Below, in pieces: positions 10,026 through 18,470 of a stretch of 64,000 nucleotides of DNA. The notes beneath the pieces were generated by a model that saw only the letters and a list, made by a program, of their open reading frames with translations, was not told the DNA's origin and ran no database searches. The position numbers were made by a program, and so were the translations under genes. The first letter of the stretch is position 1. Each line of letters opens with the position of its first letter. The stretch is from an uncultured Bacteroidales bacterium (GTDB lineage: Bacteria; Bacteroidota; Bacteroidia; Bacteroidales; Bacteroidaceae): positions 62,001 through 126,000 of the forward strand of contig CADCBH010000003.1 of assembly GCA_902799655.1 (NCBI GenBank). Direction: 5' to 3'.

Positions 10026-11285
10026 ATGTCATATTTATTTTCATCAGAATCAGTTTCTGAGGGCCATCCCGATAAGGTGGCCGATCAGATTAGCGATGCT
10101 ATACTTGACCAATTTCTGGCTTACGATGAGCATGCTCGCGTGGCTTGTGAGTCGTTCGTAACAACAGGTCAGGTGGTGCTGATGGGTGAGGTGCGCAGTG
10201 ATGTGTACATCGACCTGCAGACTATTGCACGCAATACCATCAAGAAGATTGGTTATACTAAGGCAGAATATCAGTTCGACGGAAACTCGTGTGGTATCCT
10301 CACAGCCATCCATGAGCAGAGCGAAGATATCAACCGTGGTGTTGATAATGGGAACGAAGACGAGCAGGGAGCTGGTGACCAGGGTATGATGTTCGGTTAC
10401 GCAACGAATGAGACGGAGAGTCTCATGCCCGTCTCTCTCGATCTTGCCCATCAGATTATGCGTACTTTGGCAGAGATTCGAAAAGAGGGGAAGTTGATGA
10501 CCTACTTGCGTCCTGATTCAAAAAGTCAGGTAACCATTCAATACAGTGATGCTGGCCTCCCTGAGCGTATTGATACTATAGTTGTCTCTACCCAGCATGA
10601 TGAGTTTGACAATGACGATGAACGCATGTTGGCCAAGATACGCGAGGACGTCATCAATATCTTGATTCCGCGTGTCAAATCGAAGATCAAGTCTGAGAAG
10701 GTGCTGGCACTCTTTGGCGATGATATCAAGTACTATGTTAACCCTACAGGCAAATTCGTGATTGGTGGCCCTCACGGTGATACAGGTCTGACGGGACGTA
10801 AGATTATCGTTGATACCTACGGTGGTAAAGGCGCTCATGGTGGAGGCGCTTTCTCCGGTAAGGACTCCTCGAAGGTAGACCGCTCTGCTGCTTATGCAGC
10901 GCGTCATATCGCCAAGAATATGGTAGCGGCTGGCGTAGCCGATGAAATGCTGGTGCAGATTAGCTATGCCATTGGTGTGGCTAAGCCTATGAACATCTAT
11001 GTCAATACCTATGGACGCTCACATGTCAATATGACTGATGGCGAAATAGCCAAGAAGATAGAAGAACTGTTTGACCTGCGTCCTAAAGCGATTGAGCGTA
11101 CGCTGAAGCTTCGACAGCCCATGTATGTGGAGACTGCTGCTTATGGACATATGGGTCGGCAGAATGAAGTTATTAAGAAGACTTTTACTAGTCGCTACCA
11201 TGAGACCAAGACTATAGACGTCGAGTTGTTTACTTGGGAGAAGCTGGATAGGGTGAAAGATATTAAACGTGCTTTCCAATTATAA
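10026..11285 (+). CDS. metK: S-adenosylmethionine synthetase
   Basis: A 419-residue cytoplasmic enzyme making S-adenosylmethionine from methionine and ATP. Diagnostic segments are [18 protein letters not shown] (H14 and D16 near the start), GAGDQG at about 115-120, and the glycine-rich [15 protein letters not shown] loop at about 266-280 that binds phosphate and metal. I chose the ATG at 10026 over an in-frame ATG seven codons upstream because [17 protein letters not shown] is the family N-terminus and the upstream ATG would lie at or before the predicted transcription start. Its product feeds the corrin methyltransferases encoded later in the window, though the genes are not linked in one operon. 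Confidence 0.97.
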   Translation: MSYLFSSESVSEGHPDKVADQISDAILDQFLAYDEHARVACESFVTTGQVVLMGEVRSDVYIDLQTIARNTIKKIGYTKAEYQFDGNSCGILTAIHEQSEDINRGVDNGNEDEQGAGDQGMMFGYATNETESLMPVSLDLAHQIMRTLAEIRKEGKLMTYLRPDSKSQVTIQYSDAGLPERIDTIVVSTQHDEFDNDDERMLAKIREDVINILIPRVKSKIKSEKVLALFGDDIKYYVNPTGKFVIGGPHGDTGLTGRKIIVDTYGGKGAHGGGAFSGKDSSKVDRSAAYAARHIAKNMVAAGVADEMLVQISYAIGVAKPMNIYVNTYGRSHVNMTDGEIAKKIEELFDLRPKAIERTLKLRQPMYVETAAYGHMGRQNEVIKKTFTSRYHETKTIDVELFTWEKLDRVKDIKRAFQL

Positions 11286-11288
11286 ACA

Positions 11289-12122
11289 TTGATACTGGAA
11301 GATAGCATACAGCAACAGGGAACGGTGAGGGGTGACACAGCTATGGTCATCCCTCACTTGGACAGTGACGGCTATTTCTCTGGCAACTCCCTCTATCATC
11401 CAGAGATTAGTATTAGTCAATATGGTGCTGCGGGCGATCCTATTCCTTATAGTGTACGAGGCGATGACGTGCTCACAGTGCTTCTTCTGTCATGTTTTGT
11501 AATGGCTATTGTTGCTTTCTCCCATGTAAGGGGATTCTTCTCTCGTCAGGCTAGGAGTTTTTTCTATATCCCTCATGAGGGAACTACGGAAGTTACTGAA
11601 ACGGCCAGTGAGGTTCGCTTCCAGTTGTTTATCGTTTTCTTGACTAGCCTCTTGCAGGCACAGCTCTATTATTTCTATACGCTTCACTATGTTGGAGAGA
11701 CCTTTGCGCTTCCAACGCAATATCATTTGATTATTATCTTCCTGGCGGCTTTCCTCCTCTACTTTGTATCTAAAGTGGGACTATATACTTTGGTCAATAA
11801 TGTGTTCTTTGACGGTAAAAGAAATGGACAGTGGATAAAGTCAATGCTCTTTATTAATTCCATTGAAGGCCTATTGATGTTCCCCGCAGTCATTCTTGGC
11901 CCTTACTTTGGAATGGCTGTTGAAAAGGTTGCTATTTATGTCACTTTTGTGCTTATTTTCGTTAAATTATTAACGTTTTACAAGTGTTACATCATCTTTT
12001 TTCGACGAAATGTCTTTAGTCTGCAAATTATTTTGTACCTTTGTGCGCTCGAAATAGTACCTTTGCTTGCCATATGGGGAGCGCTGGACATTACGGTAAA
12101 TAGTTTGAAAATAAATTTTTAA
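11289..12122 (+). CDS. DUF4271 membrane protein
   Basis: A 277-residue protein (if the TTG at 11289 is the start; an ATG at 11343 would give 259) with a short polar N-terminus and several hydrophobic spans from about residue 60 onward, suggesting around six membrane helices. It matches my memory of the DUF4271 family, which in Bacteroidota sits just before hemD, as here. Function is unknown. It starts 3 bases after metK, so it is probably co-transcribed with it. Two sequences matching the promoter -7 box lie inside its last 100 bases and may drive the genes downstream. Confidence 0.75.
   Translation: MILEDSIQQQGTVRGDTAMVIPHLDSDGYFSGNSLYHPEISISQYGAAGDPIPYSVRGDDVLTVLLLSCFVMAIVAFSHVRGFFSRQARSFFYIPHEGTTEVTETASEVRFQLFIVFLTSLLQAQLYYFYTLHYVGETFALPTQYHLIIIFLAAFLLYFVSKVGLYTLVNNVFFDGKRNGQWIKSMLFINSIEGLLMFPAVILGPYFGMAVEKVAIYVTFVLIFVKLLTFYKCYIIFFRRNVFSLQIILYLCALEIVPLLAIWGALDITVNSLKINF
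12036..12065 (+). promoter_or_regulatory. Possible tandem internal promoters for hemD-rnpA-yidD
   Basis: Two perfect TACCTTTG boxes at 12036-12043 and 12058-12065 lie inside the end of the DUF4271 gene, 64-93 bases before the hemD ATG. TTTG at 12032-12035 could serve as the -33 element of the second (22-base spacing). Both sit in coding sequence (in YLCALEIVPL), so chance or codon constraint is possible. Confidence 0.4.
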
Positions 12123-12128
12123 GACATA

Positions 12129-12878
12129 ATGATTAAGAAGATCTTGGTTTCGCAACCTAAACCGTCAAGCGATAAGTCGCCATACTACGATATCGCGTCA
12201 AGATTTGATGTGGAGTTGGTGTTCCGCCCGTTCATCAAGGTTGAGGGACTGACCGCAAAGGAGTTTCGTGCCCAGCGAATTAACATCCTTGATTTTACAG
12301 CCATTGTCTTCACATCGCGCCATGCTATTGATCACTTCTTTACGCTGGCTAAGGAGCTGCGTGTCGCAATTCCTGAGGATATGAAGTATTTTTGTGTCAC
12401 GGAGACTATTTCGCTGTATATCCAGAAGTATGTGCAGTATCGTAAGCGCAAGGTGTTCTTCGGTACTACCGGTAAGATTGACGATTTGCTGCCCGCTATG
12501 GTCAAACACAAGCAGGAAAGGTATCTCGTGCCGATGAGTGATGTTCATAATGACACTGTCAGTTCGATGCTCACTGCAAAGAAGCTCAACCATCAGGAGT
12601 GTGTGATGTATCGTACGGTGAGCAATGATTTTACCCCAGAGGAGGTGAAGACTTTCGACTATGATATGTTGATCTTCTTTAGTCCTTCGGGTATTGAGTC
12701 ACTTACAAAGAATTTCCCCAACTTCCAACAGGACAAGATTGCCATTGCAACTTTTGGCCCGGCAACAGCTCAGGCTGCTAAGGATGCTGGTCTGCGTGTT
12801 GATTTGGAAGCTCCCTCTGAAAAATATCCCTCTATGACAGGTGCCTTGCAGCATTATCTGCTGGAAAAGCAAGGATAG
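12129..12878 (+). CDS. hemD: Uroporphyrinogen-III synthase
   Basis: A 249-residue protein of the HemD fold, which closes hydroxymethylbilane to uroporphyrinogen III, the branch point of heme, siroheme and cobalamin. HemD has few invariant residues. Support comes from the overall two-domain pattern, the segment FTSRHAIDHFF (the usual 'vFTS.naV..f' position), the late motif IFFSPSGIESL, and IATFGPATAQAAKDAGLRVD near the end. It begins 6 bases after DUF4271 and is followed by rnpA, an order I know from related genomes. Its product is upstream of the corrin pathway encoded at 16-32 kb. Confidence 0.85.
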   Translation: MIKKILVSQPKPSSDKSPYYDIASRFDVELVFRPFIKVEGLTAKEFRAQRINILDFTAIVFTSRHAIDHFFTLAKELRVAIPEDMKYFCVTETISLYIQKYVQYRKRKVFFGTTGKIDDLLPAMVKHKQERYLVPMSDVHNDTVSSMLTAKKLNHQECVMYRTVSNDFTPEEVKTFDYDMLIFFSPSGIESLTKNFPNFQQDKIAIATFGPATAQAAKDAGLRVDLEAPSEKYPSMTGALQHYLLEKQG

Positions 12879-12900
12879 TTCTGTATAGACCCCCAAAACA

Positions 12901-13287
12901 ATGACGGCTCTGACATTCAGAAAGCGGGAGCGTATGGTCAGCCAGAGGTTGATTGATCAGCTCTTCGGTGGAGGATGCAGCCACTCGTTGGCCGCTTATC
13001 CATTGCGAGCTGTCTATCTAACTAAAGAGCGACATGGAGCAGATACTCCTGTGCAACTGCTTATTAGCGTCCCCAAGAAGCATTTTCATCATGCTGTTGA
13101 CCGTAATCGTGTCAAAAGACAGGTTCGCGAGGCTTGGCGTTGTCATAAACAGCAGTTGGTAGCGGCCTTACCCAATGATGTGCAGATGTTTGTGGCTTTG
13201 ATTTGGTTGACAGACAACCAACTGACTACTGCAGCGGTTGAACAACGAGTTACTAGTCTTATACAGCGTATCAGTGAAAAGTTATGA
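12901..13287 (+). CDS. rnpA: Ribonuclease P protein component
   Basis: A 128-residue basic protein that assists the RNase P RNA in trimming the 5' ends of tRNA precursors. The family signature [13 protein letters not shown] is at residues 68-80, preceded by [15 protein letters not shown], the RNA-binding segment. The length is normal. Its stop overlaps the yidD start by four bases (ATGA), so the two are translationally coupled; the pair rnpA-yidD is widespread in bacteria. No rpmH or dnaA is nearby, so this is not the classic origin region. Confidence 0.95.
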   Translation: MTALTFRKRERMVSQRLIDQLFGGGCSHSLAAYPLRAVYLTKERHGADTPVQLLISVPKKHFHHAVDRNRVKRQVREAWRCHKQQLVAALPNDVQMFVALIWLTDNQLTTAAVEQRVTSLIQRISEKL

Positions 13288-13526
13288 AAACTTTCTGGCA
13301 CTATCTTACACGACCATTGGTGTGGTTATTGGTGATGCCCATCCGTCTCTATCAGACAGCGATTTCACCGTATACGCCTCCATCCTGCCGCTTTACGCCC
13401 ACTTGTAGTGAGTATGCTCGACAGGCCATCATCAAGCACGGTCCCTTTAAAGGTCTCTATCTGGCCATCTGGCGTATCCTTCGCTGTAATCCATGGGGTG
13501 GCTCCGGCTATGATCCAGTACCATAG
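13284..13526 (+). CDS. yidD: Membrane protein insertion efficiency factor YidD
   Basis: An 80-residue protein with the near-invariant YidD pattern: a hydrophobic N-terminus, [19 protein letters not shown], then [20 protein letters not shown] and the ending [17 protein letters not shown]. It is a small inner-membrane-associated protein that helps YidC/Sec-dependent insertion. The start overlaps rnpA by four bases, and the spacing to tyrS (53 bases) allows either read-through or a separate promoter. Confidence 0.95.
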   Translation: MKTFWHYLTRPLVWLLVMPIRLYQTAISPYTPPSCRFTPTCSEYARQAIIKHGPFKGLYLAIWRILRCNPWGGSGYDPVP

Positions 13527-13579
13527 GACTTGGTTTATCGAAACATCGGAATACTTGGAATATAATAAAATATAAGAAT

Positions 13580-14875
13580 ATGAAGAATTTTGTAGAAGAA
13601 CTTCGCTGGCGTGGTATGCTGGCACAGATGATGCCTGGCACGGAAGAACTGCTCCAGAAAGAGATGGTAACGGCCTACCTGGGTACTGACCCAACGGCAG
13701 ACTCATTGCATATCGGTCACCTCTGTGGCATCATGATGCTGCGCCACTTGCAGCGTTGTGGCCATAAGCCCATCATCCTTGTGGGTGGTGCTACGGGTAT
13801 GATAGGTGACCCCTCTGGTAAGTCCCAGGAGCGCAACTTGTTGAACGAGGAGACCCTTCGTCACAATCAGGAGTGCATCAAGGCACAGGTGTCTAAGTTC
13901 CTGGACTTTGAGTCGAAGGATGCTAATGCTGCTGAGATGGTCAACAACTATGACTGGATGAAGGACTTTACCTTCCTCGACTTTGCCCGTGAGGTCGGTA
14001 AGCACATCACCGTCAACTACATGATGGCAAAAGATAGCGTACAGCAGCGTCTGAACGGTACGGCACGCGATGGCCTCAGCTTCACAGAATTCACCTACCA
14101 GCTCTTGCAAGGCTACGACTTCCTCTATCTCTATCAGCACAAGAACTGTAAGTTACAGTTAGGCGGTAACGACCAGTGGGGTAATATTACTACAGGTACA
14201 GAACTAATCCGTCGTACTTTGGGCTATGAGAATGAAGCTTTTGCCCTGACCTGTCCGCTAATTACCAAGAGCGACGGTAAGAAGTTTGGAAAAACGGAGT
14301 CGGGTAATATCTGGCTTGATCCCAAGCGTACTACTCCGTATAAGTTCTATCAGTTCTGGCTCAACGTCAGCGATGACGATGCCGAGAAGTATATCAAGAT
14401 CTTTACCTCGTTGGAGAAAGACGTCATTGACGCTCTTGTTGAGGAGCATAAGCAGGATCCCGGCCGTCGTGTTCTGCAGAAGCGTTTGGCTGAAGAAGTG
14501 ACAGTTATGGTACATTCTCAGGAAGCCCTCGACGCAGCCATTGAAGCCTCAAACCTCTTGTTTGGCAAGTCCACCAAGGAGGGATTGGAGAAACTTGACG
14601 AGCAGACCTTCCTTGATGTCTTTGACGGCGTCCCCCAGTTCGAAGTCTCTAAGGATCAGTTAGGCCAGCCAGCCATCGAGCTGTTCACCACCGTAGCTCC
14701 TGTGTTCCCCTCAAAGGGCGAGATGCGCAAGATGGTGCAGGGTGGCGGTGTCTCGCTGAATAAGGAGAAGCTGACAGATCAGAATCGTCCTGTCACTGCC
14801 GAAGACCTGATTGACGGCAAGTACCTGCTGGCACAGAAGGGCAAGAAGAACTACTATCTGCTGATAGTAAAATAA
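13580..14875 (+). CDS. tyrS: Tyrosyl-tRNA synthetase
   Basis: A 431-residue class Ic synthetase that charges tRNA-Tyr. The HIGH motif is at residues 44-47 (SLHIGHLCG), GGNDQWGNI at 194-202 binds substrate, and the KMSKS-equivalent KFGKT is at 234-238. The C-terminal roughly 80 residues form an S4-like tRNA-binding domain ending in [12 protein letters not shown]. Length and motif order are normal. The gene ends five bases before a very long hairpin that also carries the promoter of tRNA-Gln. Confidence 0.97.
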   Translation: MKNFVEELRWRGMLAQMMPGTEELLQKEMVTAYLGTDPTADSLHIGHLCGIMMLRHLQRCGHKPIILVGGATGMIGDPSGKSQERNLLNEETLRHNQECIKAQVSKFLDFESKDANAAEMVNNYDWMKDFTFLDFAREVGKHITVNYMMAKDSVQQRLNGTARDGLSFTEFTYQLLQGYDFLYLYQHKNCKLQLGGNDQWGNITTGTELIRRTLGYENEAFALTCPLITKSDGKKFGKTESGNIWLDPKRTTPYKFYQFWLNVSDDDAEKYIKIFTSLEKDVIDALVEEHKQDPGRRVLQKRLAEEVTVMVHSQEALDAAIEASNLLFGKSTKEGLEKLDEQTFLDVFDGVPQFEVSKDQLGQPAIELFTTVAPVFPSKGEMRKMVQGGGVSLNKEKLTDQNRPVTAEDLIDGKYLLAQKGKKNYYLLIVK

Positions 14876-14878
14876 TAA

Positions 14879-14923
14879 AAAATTACGAAATATTTGGCGA
14901 TATGCCAAATATTTCGTAATTTT
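14879..14923 (+). terminator. 20-bp perfect hairpin after tyrS, overlapping the tRNA-Gln promoter
   Basis: The left arm 14879-14898 and the right arm 14904-14923 are perfectly complementary over 20 bp with a 5-base loop (GATAT). The arms are AT-rich and end in TTTT, so the RNA could act as a terminator for tyrS. The same DNA holds both promoter boxes of the following tRNA gene. Confidence 0.65.
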
Positions 14924-14924
14924 G
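14893..14924 (+). promoter_or_regulatory. tRNA-Gln promoter embedded in the tyrS hairpin
   Basis: TTTG at 14893-14896 and TAATTTTG at 14917-14924, exactly 20 bases apart, fit the consensus. The -33 box lies in the left arm and the -7 box in the right arm of the palindrome. The tRNA starts 21 bases after the -7 box. Confidence 0.77.
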
Positions 14925-14945
14925 CACCCGCTAATAAGCAAACGG

Positions 14946-15016
14946 TGTCCAATGGTGTAATGGTAGCACAACAGGTTTTGGTTCTGTTTGTGGTGGTTCG
15001 AATCCGCCTTGGACAA
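14946..15016 (+). tRNA. tRNA-Gln (anticodon TTG)
   Basis: A 71-base cloverleaf. The acceptor stem pairs TGTCCAA (14946-14952) with TTGGACA (15009-15015), with discriminator A at 15016. The D arm contains GGTAGCAC, the anticodon stem pairs ACAGG with TCTGT around the loop TTTTGGT, giving anticodon TTG (glutamine), and the T arm contains GGTTCGAATCC. CCA is not encoded. It has its own promoter and a strong terminator. Confidence 0.96.
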
Positions 15017-15025
15017 CTTTTACGA

Positions 15026-15055
15026 AAAAAAGAGTGGTATTTGCCACTCTTTTTT
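15026..15055 (+). terminator. Terminator of tRNA-Gln
   Basis: A 12-bp stem, AAAAAAGAGTGG (15026-15037) with CCACTCTTTTTT (15044-15055) and a 6-base loop. The T-tract and matching A-tract allow it to work on both strands. Confidence 0.82.
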
Positions 15056-15068
15056 CATAAATAATGAC

Positions 15069-15076
15069 TACCTTTG
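15069..15076 (+). promoter_or_regulatory. -7 element of the SDR gene
   Basis: TACCTTTG is a perfect -7 match 31 bases before the ATG at 15108. The nearest TTTG (15040-15043, in the preceding hairpin) is 25 bases away, too far for a standard -33 box. Confidence 0.55.
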
Positions 15077-15107
15077 CAGCAATAAACTATTTAAATGTAA
15101 TTATACT

Positions 15108-15905
15108 ATGCAGAATCTATTTTCTTTAGAGGGTAAGGTGGCCTTGGTGACGGGTGCTGCCTATGGTATTGGTTTCGCAATGGCTGAGGCTTTGGCTAAA
15201 GCTGGTGCTGAGATTGCTTTTAACTGTCGCGGTCAGGAACACATGGATAAGGCTCTGGCAGACTATGAGGCGAAAGGCATCAAGGCGCACGGCTATCTTT
15301 GTGACGTCACTAATGAGGAGGATGTGAAGAAGATGGTGGCTGATATCCGTCGTGAGTTGGGACATATTGACATCCTGGTCAACAATGCAGGTATCATCAA
15401 GCGTATCCCGATGCATGAGATGACACGTGAGGAGTTCCAGCAAGTCATCGACATCGACCTCGTGGGTCCGTTCATCATGACCAAGGCGGTGATCCCTGAG
15501 ATGATAGAGCGTCGTGAAGGTAAGATTATCAATATCTGTTCGATGATGTCTGAACTGGGTCGCGAGACGGTGAGCGCCTATGCAGCAGCGAAGGGCGGTC
15601 TGAAGATGCTCACCCGCAATATCTGTTCGGAGTATGGTGAGTATAATATCCAGTGCAATGCCATTGGTCCGGGCTATATCGCTACGCCACAGACAGCTCC
15701 ACTGCGTGAGCGCCAGGCTGATGGCAGCCGTCATCCGTTCGACTCGTTCATCTGTGCCAAGACGCCTGCAGGTCGCTGGCTTAACCCCGAGGAACTGGGT
15801 GGTCCTGCTGTATTCCTGGCATCCCATGCCTCGGATGCCGTTAATGGCCATATCCTCTATGTCGATGGTGGTATCCTCGCCTATATCGGTAAGCAGCCGA
15901 AATAA
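15108..15905 (+). CDS. SDR-family oxidoreductase, probable gluconate 5-dehydrogenase
   Basis: A 265-residue short-chain dehydrogenase. The Rossmann motif TGAAYGIG is at residues 15-22, NNAG at 92-95, and the catalytic residues S145, Y158 and K162 are in place (YAAAK). The closest family in my judgement is gluconate 5-dehydrogenase (IdnO) or KduD-type sugar-acid reductases. It would interconvert gluconate and 5-ketogluconate or a similar keto acid with NAD(P)H; the substrate is inferred. The start at 15108 is set by the conserved MQNLFSLEGKVALVTG opening; the 40 upstream codons would run through the terminator. It is a single gene bounded by terminators. Confidence 0.85.
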   Translation: MQNLFSLEGKVALVTGAAYGIGFAMAEALAKAGAEIAFNCRGQEHMDKALADYEAKGIKAHGYLCDVTNEEDVKKMVADIRRELGHIDILVNNAGIIKRIPMHEMTREEFQQVIDIDLVGPFIMTKAVIPEMIERREGKIINICSMMSELGRETVSAYAAAKGGLKMLTRNICSEYGEYNIQCNAIGPGYIATPQTAPLRERQADGSRHPFDSFICAKTPAGRWLNPEELGGPAVFLASHASDAVNGHILYVDGGILAYIGKQPK

Positions 15906-15930
15906 GACGATAACAGCAACAAAATACGAT

Positions 15931-15963
15931 GGACTTTCCACAACAAGACGGTGTGGAAAGTCC
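15931..15963 (+). terminator. Terminator of the SDR gene
   Basis: GGACTTTCCACA (15931-15942) pairs perfectly with TGTGGAAAGTCC (15952-15963) around a 9-base loop and is followed by TTTTTCTTTT, a classic intrinsic terminator. Confidence 0.88.
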
Positions 15964-16000
15964 TTTTTCTTTTGGTTATCGCAAGTTTCCCGTTGTGTTT

Positions 16001-16032
16001 TTTGGAGGATTAGTAGAAAAGTTGTACCTTTG
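16001..16032 (+). promoter_or_regulatory. Promoter of the cobalamin riboswitch operon
   Basis: TTTG at 16001-16004 and TACCTTTG at 16025-16032, 20 bases apart, match the consensus fully. The implied start is near 16037, just before the riboswitch. With the terminator and riboswitch it accounts for the 338-base gap between 15905 and 16244. Confidence 0.82.
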
Positions 16033-16040
16033 CCGCCGAA

Positions 16041-16204
16041 TGGTGATGTGCTGGTGTTTCATCAGCGCATAAAAGGGAATCAGGTGAGAGTCCTGAGCAG
16101 TGCCCGCTACTGTCATCTCCATTATGGGAAGTCCATATCAAGCCACTGAGCGAACCTTGGGAAGGCGGACTTTTCGGAGAGAGCCAGGAAACCTGCCATG
16201 TCAA
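16041..16204 (+). ncRNA. Cobalamin (adenosylcobalamin-type) riboswitch
   Basis: The RNA carries the conserved blocks of the cobalamin aptamer in order: AAAAGGGAATCAGGTGAGA near 16070, then TCCTGAGCAGTGCCCGCTACTGT, a variable P6-type region, CCACTGAGCGAACC, GGGAAGGCGGAC and the B12-box AGCCAGGAAACCTGCC near 16183-16198. The ends are approximate. It lies between a consensus promoter and the btuB start, so high cobalamin should lower expression of the operon beginning at 16244. This also supports cobalamin as the cargo of that receptor. Confidence 0.92.
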
Positions 16205-16219
16205 ACGAATTGAAGCGAA

Positions 16220-16237
16220 AGCCCCGGGAACAGGGCT
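16220..16237 (+). promoter_or_regulatory. Hairpin just before the btuB start, likely riboswitch expression platform
   Basis: AGCCC (16220-16224) can pair with GGGCT (16233-16237) around an 8-base loop. The hairpin ends 6 bases before the ATG at 16244 and would cover the ribosome-binding region. No T-run follows, so control of translation is more likely than termination. Confidence 0.42.
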
Positions 16238-16243
16238 GAGTGG

Positions 16244-18415
16244 ATGAGAATCAATTTAATGAAGAATAGACAGGTGAGAAGACTTCTGTGGTTGCCTCTA
16301 TGCCTTATGGCATTATGTTCTTATGCCCAGAACAATAAACTACAGCATAGTCAGATGGAAGATTCAGTAGCACTTCGTAATGTGACTGTTATTGGCAAGT
16401 CAAAGACCCAACGACTGCGTGAGGGCGCTTTGTCAGTCAATGCTATTGACATCAGCTCCTTCATCGGTTCCATTCACTCGTTGAATGATGTAGTGGACCG
16501 TACGGCAGGCGTTAAGATTCGTGAGGAAGGTGGTGTGGGTTCTGATTTCGACATGAGTATCAGTGGAATGTCTGGTAATTCGGTGCGTTACTTCATAGAT
16601 GGTGTGCCGATGGATGCGAAAGGTACTGGACTCACTTTGTCAAATCTGCCAGTTAGCTTGATAGACCATGTGGAAATATATAAAGGTGTAGTGCCTACAT
16701 GGTTGAATAGTGACGTCCTGGGCGGAGCGGTGAATATAGTGACCAACCGTCAACGTAAGAACTTCCTGGATATGTCGTATGGACTGGGTTCGTACCACAC
16801 TCATAAGGCTGACCTTAACGCGCAGTATGTCTTTAAGAATGGGTTGACGCTACGTCCAACTCTTGGTGTTAACTATTCAAAGAATGACTATATGATGAAG
16901 GATGTTGAGGTGTGGGATGAGAGCGTCCGCAAATATGTGCCGCAGAATCGGCGTCGCTTCCATGACGCTTACCTGTCATTCTTCGGACAATTGGAGGTGG
17001 GTGTGACGAATCAGTCGTGGGCCGACGAATTCTTTGTGTCCCTCTCCTATAATTTGGTGAATAAAGAACTGCAGACGGGTCAAGTTCAGACGCGCGTCAT
17101 TGGTCAGGCAGACCGTTCGAGCAGTTCCTGGAGTATTGGTGCCCGCTATATGAAACGGGAATTCCTGATGAAACAGTTGAGTGCCCATATTTCGTTCTCG
17201 CATACATGGGATCACTCTATCACGACAGATACGGCTCATAGGCAGTACGACTGGAACGGTGACTATATCAGGAGTTCACGCAATGAGATTAATGGCCGTG
17301 CCTTCTCACAGCGCCATTTCAAGCGACCATTGACCATTGTTAGGGCCGATTTGAAATATGCCTTTAACGATTGTCATCTGCTCAATCTGAGCTATGCGCT
17401 GAATCGTACGGGTAACAATCGATGGGATGATGTTGAGGCAGACTTTATGCCAGCCAATGATGTATTGGCAAAGCACATCATAGGCCTTTCATATAATCAG
17501 GTATTGATGAATGGCAGGATGAGCAATACCTTCTTTTTGAAAGACTACATCAATTATCTGAGTGTTGAACAAACAGACCTTTCGTTTTTGACGTTCTCCG
17601 ATGAGGTGGCTTCCAAGACGACCAAGAACAGTATGGGAGGGGGATTCGGTACGAAATTGGAGATTGCACCACAGTTCTCTGTAAAGGCCAGCTACGAACA
17701 TACGGTGCGTCTGCCGTTGGCTCGTGAGATGCTGGGCAATGGCAGTTCCATCTATGCCAATCTGGCGTTAAAACCCGAGATGAGCGATAATGTCAACTTG
17801 GGATTCTTTGGTACTTTTCGCTTTGGTCAGCATACGCTCTATTATGAGGCCAATGGCTTTTTAAGATATGTTGATAACTATATTCAGCCTCAGATTACTG
17901 AGAAGGAAGGCACTATGCAATATGGCAATGAGCCTGCAGTGCATATCAAAGGTCTTGAGGGTGAGGTGCGTTACGACTGGAACCACCGCCTTCAGGTGCT
18001 GGGTAACATCAGCTGGCAAGATGCACGCAACCGCAACCGCTATATGGATGACGGTAAAGAATCGGTGACGTATAACAACCGTATGCCCAACCGCCCGTGG
18101 CTGTTTGCTTCGGCAGAAGCCCATTATACGTTTCATGACCTGATGCAGAAAGGCGACCGTCTGACTTTGGGCGCTGACTATCAGTGGGTGCACTGGTTCT
18201 ACCTCTCGTGGGAGGCGTATGGAGCTGAGGACACGAAGGCGCGCATTCCTGAGAAGAATATCTTTGGTGGCAATATTACCTATTCATGGCACAAGGAACG
18301 ATACAGTGTGTCATTTGACTGCCAGAATCTGTTTGACGAGACGGTTTACGACAATTACAAGCTCCAGAAACCTGGTCGTTCACTATTCCTTAAGTTCAGA
18401 CTGCTATTGCAATAA
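16244..18415 (+). CDS. btuB: TonB-dependent cobalamin receptor
   Basis: A 723-residue outer-membrane receptor (718 if the second ATG at 16259 is used, which would put the basic MKNRQVRRLL at the signal-peptide start). A signal peptide ends near CSYAQ, followed by a TonB-box-like segment (RNVTVIGKSK), a plug domain (DVVDRTAGVKIREEGG, then YFIDGVPMDAKGTG and VEIYKGVVP) and a 22-strand-type barrel ending in FLKFRLLLQ. It lacks the N-terminal carboxypeptidase-like domain of SusC proteins. The riboswitch directly upstream and the biosynthetic genes downstream make cobalamin or another corrinoid the likely cargo. Function is inferred from context and family. Confidence 0.9.
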   Translation: MRINLMKNRQVRRLLWLPLCLMALCSYAQNNKLQHSQMEDSVALRNVTVIGKSKTQRLREGALSVNAIDISSFIGSIHSLNDVVDRTAGVKIREEGGVGSDFDMSISGMSGNSVRYFIDGVPMDAKGTGLTLSNLPVSLIDHVEIYKGVVPTWLNSDVLGGAVNIVTNRQRKNFLDMSYGLGSYHTHKADLNAQYVFKNGLTLRPTLGVNYSKNDYMMKDVEVWDESVRKYVPQNRRRFHDAYLSFFGQLEVGVTNQSWADEFFVSLSYNLVNKELQTGQVQTRVIGQADRSSSSWSIGARYMKREFLMKQLSAHISFSHTWDHSITTDTAHRQYDWNGDYIRSSRNEINGRAFSQRHFKRPLTIVRADLKYAFNDCHLLNLSYALNRTGNNRWDDVEADFMPANDVLAKHIIGLSYNQVLMNGRMSNTFFLKDYINYLSVEQTDLSFLTFSDEVASKTTKNSMGGGFGTKLEIAPQFSVKASYEHTVRLPLAREMLGNGSSIYANLALKPEMSDNVNLGFFGTFRFGQHTLYYEANGFLRYVDNYIQPQITEKEGTMQYGNEPAVHIKGLEGEVRYDWNHRLQVLGNISWQDARNRNRYMDDGKESVTYNNRMPNRPWLFASAEAHYTFHDLMQKGDRLTLGADYQWVHWFYLSWEAYGAEDTKARIPEKNIFGGNITYSWHKERYSVSFDCQNLFDETVYDNYKLQKPGRSLFLKFRLLLQ

Positions 18416-18470
18416 TTTGTATTCATATCATCAATTATAATTATGTAATAATTATCAAAATGAAAAAACA

